Notes under the pieces: model-generated
Seen by the model: the letters and a program-made list of their open reading frames with translations, nothing else
What the model was told of the DNA's origin: nothing
The model's database searches: none
Source: Bacillota bacterium
Lineage (GTDB): Bacteria; Bacillota; Clostridia; Lachnospirales; Lachnospiraceae
Reading direction: 5' to 3'
Assembly: GCA_023402845.1 (NCBI GenBank)
Contig: JAEYFP010000016.1
Location: 325,569-389,568 of the forward strand
DNA: 64,000 nt
Made by a program: the position numbers and the translations under genes
In this document: positions 34,160-42,570 of the stretch, piece by piece
How the letters are laid out: the number at the start of each line of letters is the position of its first letter
Position numbering within the stretch: the stretch's first letter is position 1

Positions 34160-34218
34160 TGGCAACTCCTCCTTTCATATAAAATGAATGTTTATCTTTT
34201 GAATTTGTTAAAGCATTC

Positions 34219-34434
34219 CTACTTTAATATCTTTTTCGGCCAGTAGCATACGCCTACATCCAATGCACGAGGTTTGTCCAAATGAAAATCGACACACCTG
34301 CAGTACCAGCACTGCCGTATACCCTCCGGTGTACCGGCCCTAGGCTCAAAAACCGGGCAGACCTGTTTGGGCCATACATTTCCCTCTGTATTAGGGACTT
34401 TTAGTGGCGCATCCTCACGCCTGTACTCTTCCAT
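34219..34434 (-). CDS. Small cysteine-rich protein, function unknown
   Basis: 71 residues with AGGAG nine bases before the ATG. Five cysteines are arranged as QVCPVF, QCWYCRC and GVCYWP, which could bind zinc or an iron-sulfur cluster. There is no signal peptide or membrane helix. It is the first gene of the cluster, 59 bases before the response regulator, and probably shares its promoter; a TATAAA-type -10 may lie upstream. It cannot be assigned to a known family by eye, but the ribosome site and cysteine pattern make it a real gene. Confidence 0.7.
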   Translation of the reverse strand: MEEYRREDAPLKVPNTEGNVWPKQVCPVFEPRAGTPEGIRQCWYCRCVDFHLDKPRALDVGVCYWPKKILK

Positions 34435-34580
34435 TCCGTCACGCTCCTTCCTGATTACTTACATAATTTATACTTGTAAATCTAATAAACTAAACTCAAT
34501 TTGCTACTGCATCAAGGTTTTCAAACACGGCATATGCAATTCTTGCAAATTTCCACTCTGAGATTACCATGAAAAAAACA

Positions 34581-34615
34581 AAAAATGAGCCTTTACACTT
34601 AAAAGACTCATTTTT
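34581..34615. terminator. Terminator-like hairpin upstream of the signalling cluster
   Basis: AAAAATGAG (34581-34589) pairs with CTCATTTTT (34607-34615). A-rich and T-rich flanks lie on both sides, so it may work in either direction. It insulates the cluster from the tRNA gene. The rest of the 34435-34690 gap is AT-rich with no gene I can support. Confidence 0.55.
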
Positions 34616-34690
34616 ATACTTAAAAATTGATATTCACTTAAATTGGCTCTTGACAAACTCTCAAATCACTGAATTTTCAAGAAAAAAAGG

Positions 34691-34721
34691 AAGTATTGAA
34701 AACTCAATGTTTTCAATACTT
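34691..34721 (-). terminator. Terminator of tRNA-Arg
   Basis: A perfect 13-bp stem (34691-34703 with 34709-34721), 5-base loop, followed on the minus strand by CCTTTTTTTC. It starts 7 bases after the end of the tRNA. Confidence 0.8.
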
Positions 34722-34727
34722 CTCCAG

Positions 34728-34800
34728 CGTTCCCGAGACGATTTGAACGTCCGACCCCTCGCTTAGGAGGCGAGTGCTCTATCCCCTGAGCTACGAGAAC
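34728..34800 (-). tRNA. tRNA-Arg, anticodon CCU
   Basis: 73 bases on the minus strand. The acceptor stem GTTCTCG/CGGGAAC is followed by discriminator G. The D arm is TAGCTCAGGGGATAGAGCA, the anticodon stem CTCGC/GCGAG with loop CTCCTAA, and the T arm GACG/CGTC around TTCAAAT. It reads AGG codons. CCA is not encoded. tRNA genes are frequent integration sites, and the G+C-rich cluster lies 300 bases downstream, but no attachment repeat was found. Confidence 0.95.
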
Positions 34801-34932
34801 ATTTATGATCAGTCTGCTTATTTAACAGACTGATCATCTATAAGATTGTTAGAAAATTTACAAAAGGAATAGCCGCAATTATGATTATATAATTTATTGG
34901 AAAGAATAGCAACCACAAATTTATTTTAATAC

Positions 34933-35814
34933 TTAATCCGGAAAGTTTATTTTTCCCTGCAGCCAGACTGTTCCTTTAAAACGCCGACCCACTTGTGGTT
35001 CACCGAGCAAATCTGTTTTGTTGATACAGATATCAAACAGCAGTCCATTACAATTAATGGAAATTGAATAGATTTCTTCATTTGTAAAGCTGTTTGTTTC
35101 CAGTGTAAAATCTTCTATTTCTCCGAGAATCGAATATTGGTCACACTCCACACCATATGGCATAAAATATGTGTCAACAAGGCTGAATACATCCTCTTTC
35201 AATATTTTTCTGGAGATCATTGTATAGGTATCAATATCATCTAAAGTCAGGTTTTCTAGAGCCTCCTCGTCACCTTGTCTTGCGGCAACAATCAACTGGT
35301 TTCTGTCATTTGCAGCCTTTTGAATTCTTTCTTTTTCTTTTTCATTCTTTTTAATAGGAAGCATAATCTTTCCCTGAATGGAAAGTCCTGCTAAGTTGAC
35401 AGAAGTATTTTCTCTTGGAAGGTTTTCTCTGATATCTTCTTTCATAAATGCAATTCCATTTTGTAGATAGAAAATAAGAGAAACACCAACCCTTAAATCA
35501 TCGCATACACCCGCAAAAGATTCTTTCTCCGCATGGCGTTCCACGGTGATATCCTCCTCTGTGCTCACATGCATTCCCTTGCAGAATGGATAATAAAAAT
35601 CAAGCGTCAGGTTATCCTCCGCATCGTATTCTCCACGCAATGTCACTCCTGCAGACTCTGAATACTCCTTGCTATATTCCACAAGTACACTGCTCCTGTC
35701 CGTTTCAAGAAAATCTTTTTCATTTGGATTTATAATGATATCGTTCAACAGCTCTCTTAGATCTTTCTTTGTTCTAATATTGCTGAATCCGACTGCTCGC
35801 AAATATTGATGCAA
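34933..35814 (-). CDS. DUF3881 family protein
   Basis: 293 residues from TTG 35814, giving MHQYLRAVGFSNIRTKKDL, which matches the way DUF3881 proteins begin. GAGGTGG lies upstream; a GTG at 35823 is the alternative. It is soluble with no recognised catalytic site. Family members are common in Lachnospiraceae next to the parAB region and have no assigned function. It lies 11 bases after the HD-GYP gene, so the two are co-transcribed. Confidence 0.8.
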   Translation of the reverse strand: MHQYLRAVGFSNIRTKKDLRELLNDIIINPNEKDFLETDRSSVLVEYSKEYSESAGVTLRGEYDAEDNLTLDFYYPFCKGMHVSTEEDITVERHAEKESFAGVCDDLRVGVSLIFYLQNGIAFMKEDIRENLPRENTSVNLAGLSIQGKIMLPIKKNEKEKERIQKAANDRNQLIVAARQGDEEALENLTLDDIDTYTMISRKILKEDVFSLVDTYFMPYGVECDQYSILGEIEDFTLETNSFTNEEIYSISINCNGLLFDICINKTDLLGEPQVGRRFKGTVWLQGKINFPD

Positions 35815-35825
35815 TACAACCACCT

Positions 35826-36881
35826 CTAATTAATTACTTTCTCAATATACAGATCCTGAACCTCTACAAGATTAATGATCCGCTCTTCGTTATAAATATT
35901 TCCATTTTTATCCTTTATCATACGAATAATTGGTCTGTCCGTAAAATGTTCATTCTGTTCAATCACAACCGCCTCTTCGCCATCATTTGTGAGTACAAGT
36001 GACCCCACCGGATATTCTGCTACAAAATTCAGGAACATATCCACAACCTTTCCATCAAAATAAATGTCCTTATAACTCTTTAAATACTCAATTGCTTCCT
36101 GGACTTTTATCTGTTCGCAGCCAATTCCACAAATTTTATCATCGAAGCTGTCACAAACGGATACAATTCTTACTTCAATCGGAATATTTCTTTGTTTAAG
36201 CGGATAACCGGTTCCATTCAGTCTTTCATGATGAAATAAAATAATTTTTTTTGAAATACTGCTCATCCAGTTCTCTTTTTCTACAGATGAAAATCCATAT
36301 ACTGTATGTTTCTTAAATTCAAACAAATTATCCGGTGAAAAACTTTCAATATTTACATTACGATAGTCAATGGAAATATACTTCAAACCAAGATCATGAA
36401 GCAGACTGCCGACTCCTATATTATACACTAAATTCTGTGACAAATTCATTTTCAGTGCGGTTAAAATTGATAACGCAGAAACATTGATTGAATGATCATA
36501 AATATCCGCATCCCGTTCCTTAATGTCATATACCTTTTCAACAACCTCTTCCTTGCTGAAAATATCGGCTATGATTTCTTCCGCTGTCTCAGAAATTCCT
36601 TCCAGCCCGGCATCATTTTTGCAAACATGATTTTCCAATATAAACTGAATTTTGTTTTTACAATCTCTGTGTACTTCTTCCTTAATAATTTCCTTCGGTT
36701 TATTTATAAAAATCTCAGGTTCAAAAATACAAACCTCGTCAATACCATATCCTTTTACTTTATCAATATGCATCGCATGTAAACAGGTGCCTTCATAATA
36801 AAGCATCTGTTTATTTCCCAACATAACAGGCTTTGCTAAATATTCTCCACCTTGTAAATCTTGAACTTGAACTACCTTCAT
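35826..36881 (-). CDS. HD-GYP domain protein (putative c-di-GMP phosphodiesterase)
   Basis: 351 residues from ATG 36881 (MKVVQVQDLQGG); the longer frame starts at a GTG. An N-terminal domain of about 110 residues is followed by HD-GYP with SLLHDLG and the variant FHHERLNGTGYPL. HD and GYP are both retained, so hydrolysis is possible. The C-terminal 60 residues form a small beta domain common in stand-alone clostridial HD-GYP proteins. It sits between DUF4446 and DUF3881 in one leftward unit. Confidence 0.87.
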   Translation of the reverse strand: MKVVQVQDLQGGEYLAKPVMLGNKQMLYYEGTCLHAMHIDKVKGYGIDEVCIFEPEIFINKPKEIIKEEVHRDCKNKIQFILENHVCKNDAGLEGISETAEEIIADIFSKEEVVEKVYDIKERDADIYDHSINVSALSILTALKMNLSQNLVYNIGVGSLLHDLGLKYISIDYRNVNIESFSPDNLFEFKKHTVYGFSSVEKENWMSSISKKIILFHHERLNGTGYPLKQRNIPIEVRIVSVCDSFDDKICGIGCEQIKVQEAIEYLKSYKDIYFDGKVVDMFLNFVAEYPVGSLVLTNDGEEAVVIEQNEHFTDRPIIRMIKDKNGNIYNEERIINLVEVQDLYIEKVIN

Positions 36882-36915
36882 AAATACCTGACTCTCTCCC
36901 ACTGATCAAATATCA

Positions 36916-37440
36916 CTAATTAAAATCAACTGTCTCTTCCTGTAATGCCAGCATCAGTGCTTTCTTTTCCTCTTCCCCAAGCGATATTGCGCATTGTCCT
37001 TCAATGATTTCTTTTGTATAAACATAACAACCATCACTGCTATGTACCGAATTTAAAATAAAACCCGTCTGATTATCATTTAACAATGCAATGCTGAAAC
37101 TGAGCTTTCCGCCCATCTCCTTGAATGCATCATACTTCACAATACCAACTCTTTGATAAGTGTCCCGTAAATTTTCAATAATTTTTTTGATATCGCGCTT
37201 ATTTTTTTCCGCAGCAGCTTTTAGTGAACTGATATCATTAAAAACGCTGGCAATTTCTTCTTCGAGACTTTTCGCTTTCTTTCCCTGCATAAACTTATCA
37301 TAGCTTTTTTTCAAGCTGCTGTACTTTCCTAATAAAACAAAAAGTACAATAAAAACCGTAATTAATAATACAAATAAAATGATGAACAGAATTCCCGGAT
37401 CCATCTCCAATCCAAGAACTGAAAACAAATTGCTTGTCAT
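36916..37440 (-). CDS. DUF4446 family membrane-anchored protein
   Basis: 174 residues. An N-terminal helix (about 17-38) anchors a cytoplasmic coiled coil (about 55-90), followed by a compact domain with VGIVKYDAFKEMGGKLSFSIALLN, the DUF4446 hallmark. These proteins sit beside parB in many Firmicutes; no function is established. It is 46 bases after parB on the same strand. Confidence 0.85.
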   Translation of the reverse strand: MTSNLFSVLGLEMDPGILFIILFVLLITVFIVLFVLLGKYSSLKKSYDKFMQGKKAKSLEEEIASVFNDISSLKAAAEKNKRDIKKIIENLRDTYQRVGIVKYDAFKEMGGKLSFSIALLNDNQTGFILNSVHSSDGCYVYTKEIIEGQCAISLGEEEKKALMLALQEETVDFN

Positions 37441-37486
37441 TTATTTTATACTCCTCTCAAGTACCTTACATTAACTTTTTATATTT

Positions 37487-38377
37487 TTATTTTGATATAC
37501 TCATAAATAAATCCATTAAACGCTCCAAATCTTCTTTGGAATAATAATCAATCTCAATTTTTCCTTTTTCATTATCTTTCGCTTGAATCTGTACCTTAGT
37601 ACCAAGAGAAATTTTTAACTTTTCTTCAAGATCCCGATAAATAAAATCCAATTCAACAGCAGTTTTCTTCTTCTCTTTTTTAGGTTTATTCAGATCTTTT
37701 ACAAACTTTTCAATATCACGAACGGACAGCTTCTCATCAAATACCTTTTGTGCCATTGTATATTGAAGCTCCGGATCTCCGATTGCTAATAACGCTCTGG
37801 CATGTCCAGGCGAAATCATCTCAGTAATGACCATATGCTGTACTTCATCATTTAACTTCAATAAACGCATAGAATTCGTTACGGCGGCCCTGCTCTTTGA
37901 AACACGCTCCGCAACCTCGTCCTGCTTTAAATTAAATTCTGTAAGCAATCTTTTGTAAGCTTGCGCTTCTTCAATTGGATTTAAATCCTCTCTTTGAATA
38001 TTCTCAATTAACGAAATTTCTACAATTTCCTGTTCCGAATAGTTACGGATAATAACAGGAACTTCCTTTAATCCGGCAAGCTTTGCTGCTCTCCATCTTC
38101 TTTCTCCAGCAATAATTTCATAATAATCTTTCCGATCCTGTACAAGAATCGGCTGAATAATTCCAAACTGCTTAATGGATTCTGCCAATTCTTGAAGTGC
38201 ATCCTCATCAAAATTTTTACGTGGCTGCTCTCTATTTGGTTCCACCTTTGTAATTTTTACATATTTATCAGGAGTGACTGCGGATTCCGCTTCTCCTTTT
38301 TTATTTTTTCCTTTTCCTTCAATTGCAACCTCTGGAATCAAAGCATCCAGTCCCTTGCCTAAACCTCTTGCAGCCAT
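37487..38377 (-). CDS. parB: Chromosome partitioning protein ParB (Spo0J-like)
   Basis: 296 residues, complete. The start MAARGLGKGLDALIP is followed by the CTP-binding domain with GERRWRAAKL and ENIQREDLNP. A helix-turn-helix (KQDEVAERVSKSRAAVTN) binds parS, and the C-terminal domain dimerises. It loads at parS and spreads by CTP-driven sliding to segregate the origin with ParA. AAAAGGAG precedes the ATG. A perfect parS lies about 1 kb upstream in this window. Confidence 0.96.
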   Translation of the reverse strand: MAARGLGKGLDALIPEVAIEGKGKNKKGEAESAVTPDKYVKITKVEPNREQPRKNFDEDALQELAESIKQFGIIQPILVQDRKDYYEIIAGERRWRAAKLAGLKEVPVIIRNYSEQEIVEISLIENIQREDLNPIEEAQAYKRLLTEFNLKQDEVAERVSKSRAAVTNSMRLLKLNDEVQHMVITEMISPGHARALLAIGDPELQYTMAQKVFDEKLSVRDIEKFVKDLNKPKKEKKKTAVELDFIYRDLEEKLKISLGTKVQIQAKDNEKGKIEIDYYSKEDLERLMDLFMSISK

Positions 38378-38432
38378 GTTAATCTCCTTTTATGTACAGT
38401 TTTATTTCAAGCTTATCCATTTAGAATAAAAA

Positions 38433-39194
38433 TTAATTATGATTAATAACTTCTTCCGCTAGTGCGGCATAATTTTCTGCTCCCACCGATTTTGAATCAT
38501 AAAAGCAAATCGGCATTCCATGGCTCGGAGCTTCTGCCAGACGAATATTTCTGGGTATCAATGTGCTATATACATTTTGCTTCAAATTTGCCTTTACATT
38601 TTCTACAACCTGCGCCGACAAATTTGTCCTTGAATCATACATAGTAAATACAACCCCATCAATATTCAGATCCTCATTCAATCTTTTTTTAACAAGATTG
38701 ATCGTATAAATTAATTGGCTCAATCCTTCCAGTGCATAATATTCACACTGAATAGGAACCAATACAGAATCTGCTGTTGTCATAGCATTTACAGTCAACA
38801 TACTTAAAGAAGGAGGACAATCAATAATAATAAAATCATAATCTTCCTTTATCCAATCCACTTCCTGCTTTAATATGTACTCCTTCTTATCCACGCCAAT
38901 CATTTCAATTTCTGCTGCGGCCAGATTTACATTTGCAGGCAATACAGAAAGATTTTCAAAAACGCTTTTAATAATGCAATCTTGAATTGAACATTCCCCT
39001 AATAATAATTCATAAATCGTATTGTCCAATGCATTTTTATCAATTCCAAAACCACTCGTAGCGTTTCCCTGCGGGTCACTATCAATAACTAGAATTCGCT
39101 TACCCTTCTGTGCTAGAGCGGCAGATAAATTAATAGCTGTAGTTGTCTTGCCAACGCCGCCTTTTTGATTAGCAATTGCAATAACTTTTCCCAT
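38433..39194 (-). CDS. parA: Chromosome partitioning ATPase ParA (Soj-like)
   Basis: 253 residues. The deviant Walker A KGGVGKTTT at about 11-19 follows IAIANQ, and DSDPQGN and IIIDCPPSL complete the ATPase site. The short N-terminus without a DNA-binding extension is the chromosomal Soj type. It acts with ParB in origin segregation and, in relatives, on DnaA. It lies 55 bases upstream of parB in the same unit. Confidence 0.96.
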   Translation of the reverse strand: MGKVIAIANQKGGVGKTTTAINLSAALAQKGKRILVIDSDPQGNATSGFGIDKNALDNTIYELLLGECSIQDCIIKSVFENLSVLPANVNLAAAEIEMIGVDKKEYILKQEVDWIKEDYDFIIIDCPPSLSMLTVNAMTTADSVLVPIQCEYYALEGLSQLIYTINLVKKRLNEDLNIDGVVFTMYDSRTNLSAQVVENVKANLKQNVYSTLIPRNIRLAEAPSHGMPICFYDSKSVGAENYAALAEEVINHN

Positions 39195-39353
39195 TATAAT
39201 CCTCTTTATACTTTCCTCTTCCTAACACAACTTAGTGCGCTAATTATCAGTATACCGTAAGCAAATCTATTTTTCAATCACTCTTTCTAAAAATGTTTTA
39301 CATCTAATTTAAAATAGCAGCTTAATAATGTTTCACAAAATTTTTATATAAAA

Positions 39354-39369
39354 TGTTTCACGTGAAACA
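39354..39369. promoter_or_regulatory. parS: parS centromere site
   Basis: TGTTTCACGTGAAACA is a perfect 16-base palindrome and the exact consensus of the conserved bacterial parS. It lies between parA and the upstream coiled-coil gene. A half site TGTTTCAC is at 39329-39336. Confidence 0.95.
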
Positions 39370-39374
39370 AACTA

Positions 39375-39926
39375 TTAATTTCTATTATGCAGTTCTATCA
39401 TATCATCTATCTTTTTCATAATAGACTTTAATTCTAGCTTTGTTCTTACAGGATCACTATCTATAAACTTACTGCAAAGTTCTAATCTATGATTAATTTT
39501 TTGAAAATCATCAAAAGTAAAAACATTTATGAATGAATTTTCATCATCTTGATACAAAGGTTTTATAATCTCTTCAGGTAATTCTGTTTTCATAAGAGAA
39601 CCTAATTGTTCCAGTTTTTTAACTTTCTCATTATAATAAATCATCTGTTCATAAACAGTCTCATTGAATTTGATTAACTTTTCTTTTTCTGTTTGCAAAT
39701 CATTTATCTTTTCTTTATTTGTACTAACAATGTTTCTTGGAGAGAAAATACCATAATCAATATCTTCATTTTTTGCTAATTGCAAAATATTCTCTTCCAG
39801 TTCTCCAATTTTTGATGAATTATTATCATGCAACAATTTTAAACGAATTTCTTCCTTGCTGAATTCTATAAATAATTCATCTACGATCTTTTGACTCTTT
39901 CTATTTGCATTATTTTTTTCATCCAT
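39375..39926 (-). CDS. Coiled-coil protein of unknown function
   Basis: 183 residues, highly charged and helical, with two coiled-coil stretches (about 20-50 and 70-105) separated by EDIDYGIFSPRN. There is no membrane helix. It resembles the N-terminal dimerisation part of some cytoplasmic sensor proteins, but no kinase or DNA-binding domain follows. Its stop is only 5 bases from parS. Its place between rsmG and parA, where Noc sits in Bacilli, hints at a chromosome role, but it is not a ParB homologue. Confidence 0.7.
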   Translation of the reverse strand: MDEKNNANRKSQKIVDELFIEFSKEEIRLKLLHDNNSSKIGELEENILQLAKNEDIDYGIFSPRNIVSTNKEKINDLQTEKEKLIKFNETVYEQMIYYNEKVKKLEQLGSLMKTELPEEIIKPLYQDDENSFINVFTFDDFQKINHRLELCSKFIDSDPVRTKLELKSIMKKIDDMIELHNRN

Positions 39927-39947
39927 TGTATAGTTTCCTTATCAAAA

Positions 39948-40667
39948 TTAATTAATTGGCTCTTTACTTGGAATACCTGCTTTTCTTGGATATTTATCTT
40001 TCGTTTTTTCAATTTTTTTGATAATTACTAAAGTACGTCCCATATCTGTATTAGGAAGTTTTAATTCTTCAATTTTCTCAATTTTTCCACCTAATACATA
40101 AACTGCTCTTTTTGCTTCATTAATTTCTTCCTTTGCAGCTTCGGTTTTATAAGAAATAAAATATCCCCCCTCTTTCACAAAAGGAATGCAGTATTCTGAG
40201 AGTGTAGATAAATTAGCAACTGCCCGCGAAGTACAAATATCAAATTGTTCTCTATAAGCAATCTGATGAGACAAATCCTCAGCTCGTCCATGAACAGCCC
40301 TAATATTCTGCAATTGCAGTTTTTCAATAACGGTATTCAAAAATTTAATTCTTTTATTCAAGGAATCCAATAAAACAATTTCTACATTCGGATACAAAAT
40401 TTTAATTGGAATTCCCGGAAAACCAGCACCTGTTCCCAAGTCTAAAATAGTTTGCTTTTTTAACGTAATATAATTAGCAATTGTTAGACTATCCACAAAA
40501 TGCTTATCAATCACTTCTTGCAGCTCGGTAATTGCAGTCAGGTTCATAAAAGAATTCCATTCAAGCAATAATTCATAATATTGTGTAAATTGAATTAACT
40601 GTATATCTGTCAATGTAATATTCCATTTTTTTAAAGAGCAACTAAGTGCATTCATTTTATATTTCAT
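39948..40667 (-). CDS. rsmG: 16S rRNA (guanine527-N7)-methyltransferase
   Basis: 239 residues from ATG 40667 (MKYKMNALSC), which has AGG nearby and overlaps the end of mnmG by 11 bases; a second ATG is at 40655. The SAM motif ILDLGTGAGFPGIPIKI and the following LLDSLNKRIKFL and VHGRAEDL are typical of GidB/RsmG. It methylates 16S rRNA G527; loss gives low-level streptomycin resistance in other bacteria. Confidence 0.95.
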   Translation of the reverse strand: MKYKMNALSCSLKKWNITLTDIQLIQFTQYYELLLEWNSFMNLTAITELQEVIDKHFVDSLTIANYITLKKQTILDLGTGAGFPGIPIKILYPNVEIVLLDSLNKRIKFLNTVIEKLQLQNIRAVHGRAEDLSHQIAYREQFDICTSRAVANLSTLSEYCIPFVKEGGYFISYKTEAAKEEINEAKRAVYVLGGKIEKIEELKLPNTDMGRTLVIIKKIEKTKDKYPRKAGIPSKEPIN

Positions 40668-42561
40668 CAACTTTACCTGTTTTTTTCTGTTCCAAATAAA
40701 CCAACAATACAGAAATATCTGCCGGAGAAACACCAGATATCCTAGATGCCTGTCCAATAGATATTGGCTGATAAGTATTCAACTTCTGCTGTGCTTCTGT
40801 ACGAAGTCCCTTCATCGACAAATAATTAATATCCTTTGGAAGTTTCTTACCCTCCAGTTTTTTATAAGCCTCTACCTGTTTCAACTGTCTCCTAATATAA
40901 CCTTCATACTTAATATTAATATTTACTTGTTCAATCACATCCTGTGGAAGTGAAGGTCTTCCCTCATCAATTTCGGCAATAACCTCATAAGACAATTCCG
41001 GTCTGCTAATTAACTCTGACAAATTGGAACCTGACTTTAATTCAGTACTTCCATATTTCCGTAATAACTCCTGAACCTTCTCGGAAGAACCAACATACGT
41101 ATGACGCAAACGCAGCAACTCTTCTTCAATCAATTGTTTCTTATTACACAATTCTTCATATTGTTTTTTTGTAACCAAACCAATTTCATAACCTTTTTTT
41201 CTAAGGCGAAGATCGGCATTATCCTGTCTTAACAATAACCGATACTCAGCCCGCGAAGTCATCATTCGATAAGGCTCATGATTTTCTTTTGTCACAAGAT
41301 CATCAATCAAAACACCGATGTATCCCTCTGAACGATCAATAATAACAAGCTCACGGTCAAAAACAGAAAGAGCAGCATTAATGCCCGCAATTAATCCCTG
41401 TGCCGCTGCCTCCTCGTAACCGGAGCTTCCATTAAACTGTCCGCCGCTGAATAAATTTTTTATTGCTTTAAATTCAAGTGTCGGTGCCAGCTGTCTAGGA
41501 TCAATACAATCATATTCAATTGCATAAGCATTTCTTACAATTTTACAATGCTCCAACCCCGGAATAGTTCTATACATCGAAACTTGAACATCCTCAGGAA
41601 GTGAGCTGGACATTCCGCCTACATACATCTCATTTGTACAAATTCCTTCCGGCTCAATAAAAACCTGATGACGATCCTTATCGGCAAACCTCACTACTTT
41701 ATCTTCAATAGAAGGGCAGTACCGAGGGCCGGTACCCTCAATAACTCCGGCATAAATCGGCGAACGATCTAAATTATTTCTGATAATCTCATGTGTTTGT
41801 TCATTTGTATAAGTAAGAAAACAAGAAACCTGTTTTTTCTGAATCAATTCTGGATCAGTAGAAAATGAAAAGGGAACAACTCTCTTATCACCAAACTGTT
41901 CTTCCATTTTTGAAAAATCAATCGTTCGTTTATCCATCCTCGCAGGCGTACCCGTCTTAAACCGAAATAATGTAACACCGGCAGCTTTTAAGGAATCTGA
42001 TAAATGATTTGCGGCCTGTAATCCATTCGGCCCGGTATAAGTAATCGCTTCTCCGCAAAGACACCTTGCCTTCAGATAAGTACCCGTGCATAAAACAACT
42101 GACTTTGCACGATAAATACCGCCAGAAACAATTTTAACACCCTTTACAACTTGATCCTCTATTATTAATTCTGATACTTCTGCCTGTTTAATGGACAAAT
42201 GTTCCTGATTTTCCAAAACCATTCTCATTGTCCTGGAATATCCCTCTTTATCAGCTTGTGCTCTAAGTGAATGAACGGCAGGACCTTTGGATACATTCAG
42301 CATCTTTGACTGTATAAAGGTCTTATCAATATTTTTTCCCATCTCTCCGCCAAGTGCATCAATTTCCCTTACAAGATGACCTTTTGAACTTCCGCCGATA
42401 TTCGGATTGCATGGCATTAATGCAATACTATTAATACTTACCGTAAAGAGAATTGTTTCCAGACCAAGCCTTGCACTTGCAAGTGCAGCTTCACAGCCGG
42501 CATGCCCTCCCCCGACAACAACTACATCATAATTTTCTTCAAAAGACATTTTATCACTCAT
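40657..42561 (-). CDS. mnmG: tRNA uridine-5-carboxymethylaminomethyl modification enzyme MnmG
   Basis: 634 residues, complete. The FAD-binding GGGHAGCEAALASARLG, the MnmG signatures GPRYCPSIEDKV and GGQFNGSSGYEEAAAQG, and the C-terminal helical domain are present. With MnmE it modifies the wobble U of several tRNAs. The start may be ATG 42561 or 42549. It lies 9 bases after mnmE and overlaps rsmG. Confidence 0.97.
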   Translation of the reverse strand: MSDKMSFEENYDVVVVGGGHAGCEAALASARLGLETILFTVSINSIALMPCNPNIGGSSKGHLVREIDALGGEMGKNIDKTFIQSKMLNVSKGPAVHSLRAQADKEGYSRTMRMVLENQEHLSIKQAEVSELIIEDQVVKGVKIVSGGIYRAKSVVLCTGTYLKARCLCGEAITYTGPNGLQAANHLSDSLKAAGVTLFRFKTGTPARMDKRTIDFSKMEEQFGDKRVVPFSFSTDPELIQKKQVSCFLTYTNEQTHEIIRNNLDRSPIYAGVIEGTGPRYCPSIEDKVVRFADKDRHQVFIEPEGICTNEMYVGGMSSSLPEDVQVSMYRTIPGLEHCKIVRNAYAIEYDCIDPRQLAPTLEFKAIKNLFSGGQFNGSSGYEEAAAQGLIAGINAALSVFDRELVIIDRSEGYIGVLIDDLVTKENHEPYRMMTSRAEYRLLLRQDNADLRLRKKGYEIGLVTKKQYEELCNKKQLIEEELLRLRHTYVGSSEKVQELLRKYGSTELKSGSNLSELISRPELSYEVIAEIDEGRPSLPQDVIEQVNINIKYEGYIRRQLKQVEAYKKLEGKKLPKDINYLSMKGLRTEAQQKLNTYQPISIGQASRISGVSPADISVLLVYLEQKKTGKVDEI

Positions 42562-42570
42562 TTCCTCTAT

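Noticed and set aside
34569..34766. Small frame beginning MKKTKNEP
   Set aside because: It runs through a terminator hairpin and into tRNA-Arg on the other strand; no ribosome site.
34728..34800. tRNA-Arg as an attachment site for the signalling cluster
   Set aside because: I could not find a direct repeat of the tRNA end at the far side of the cluster, and no integrase is present, so integration there is unproven.
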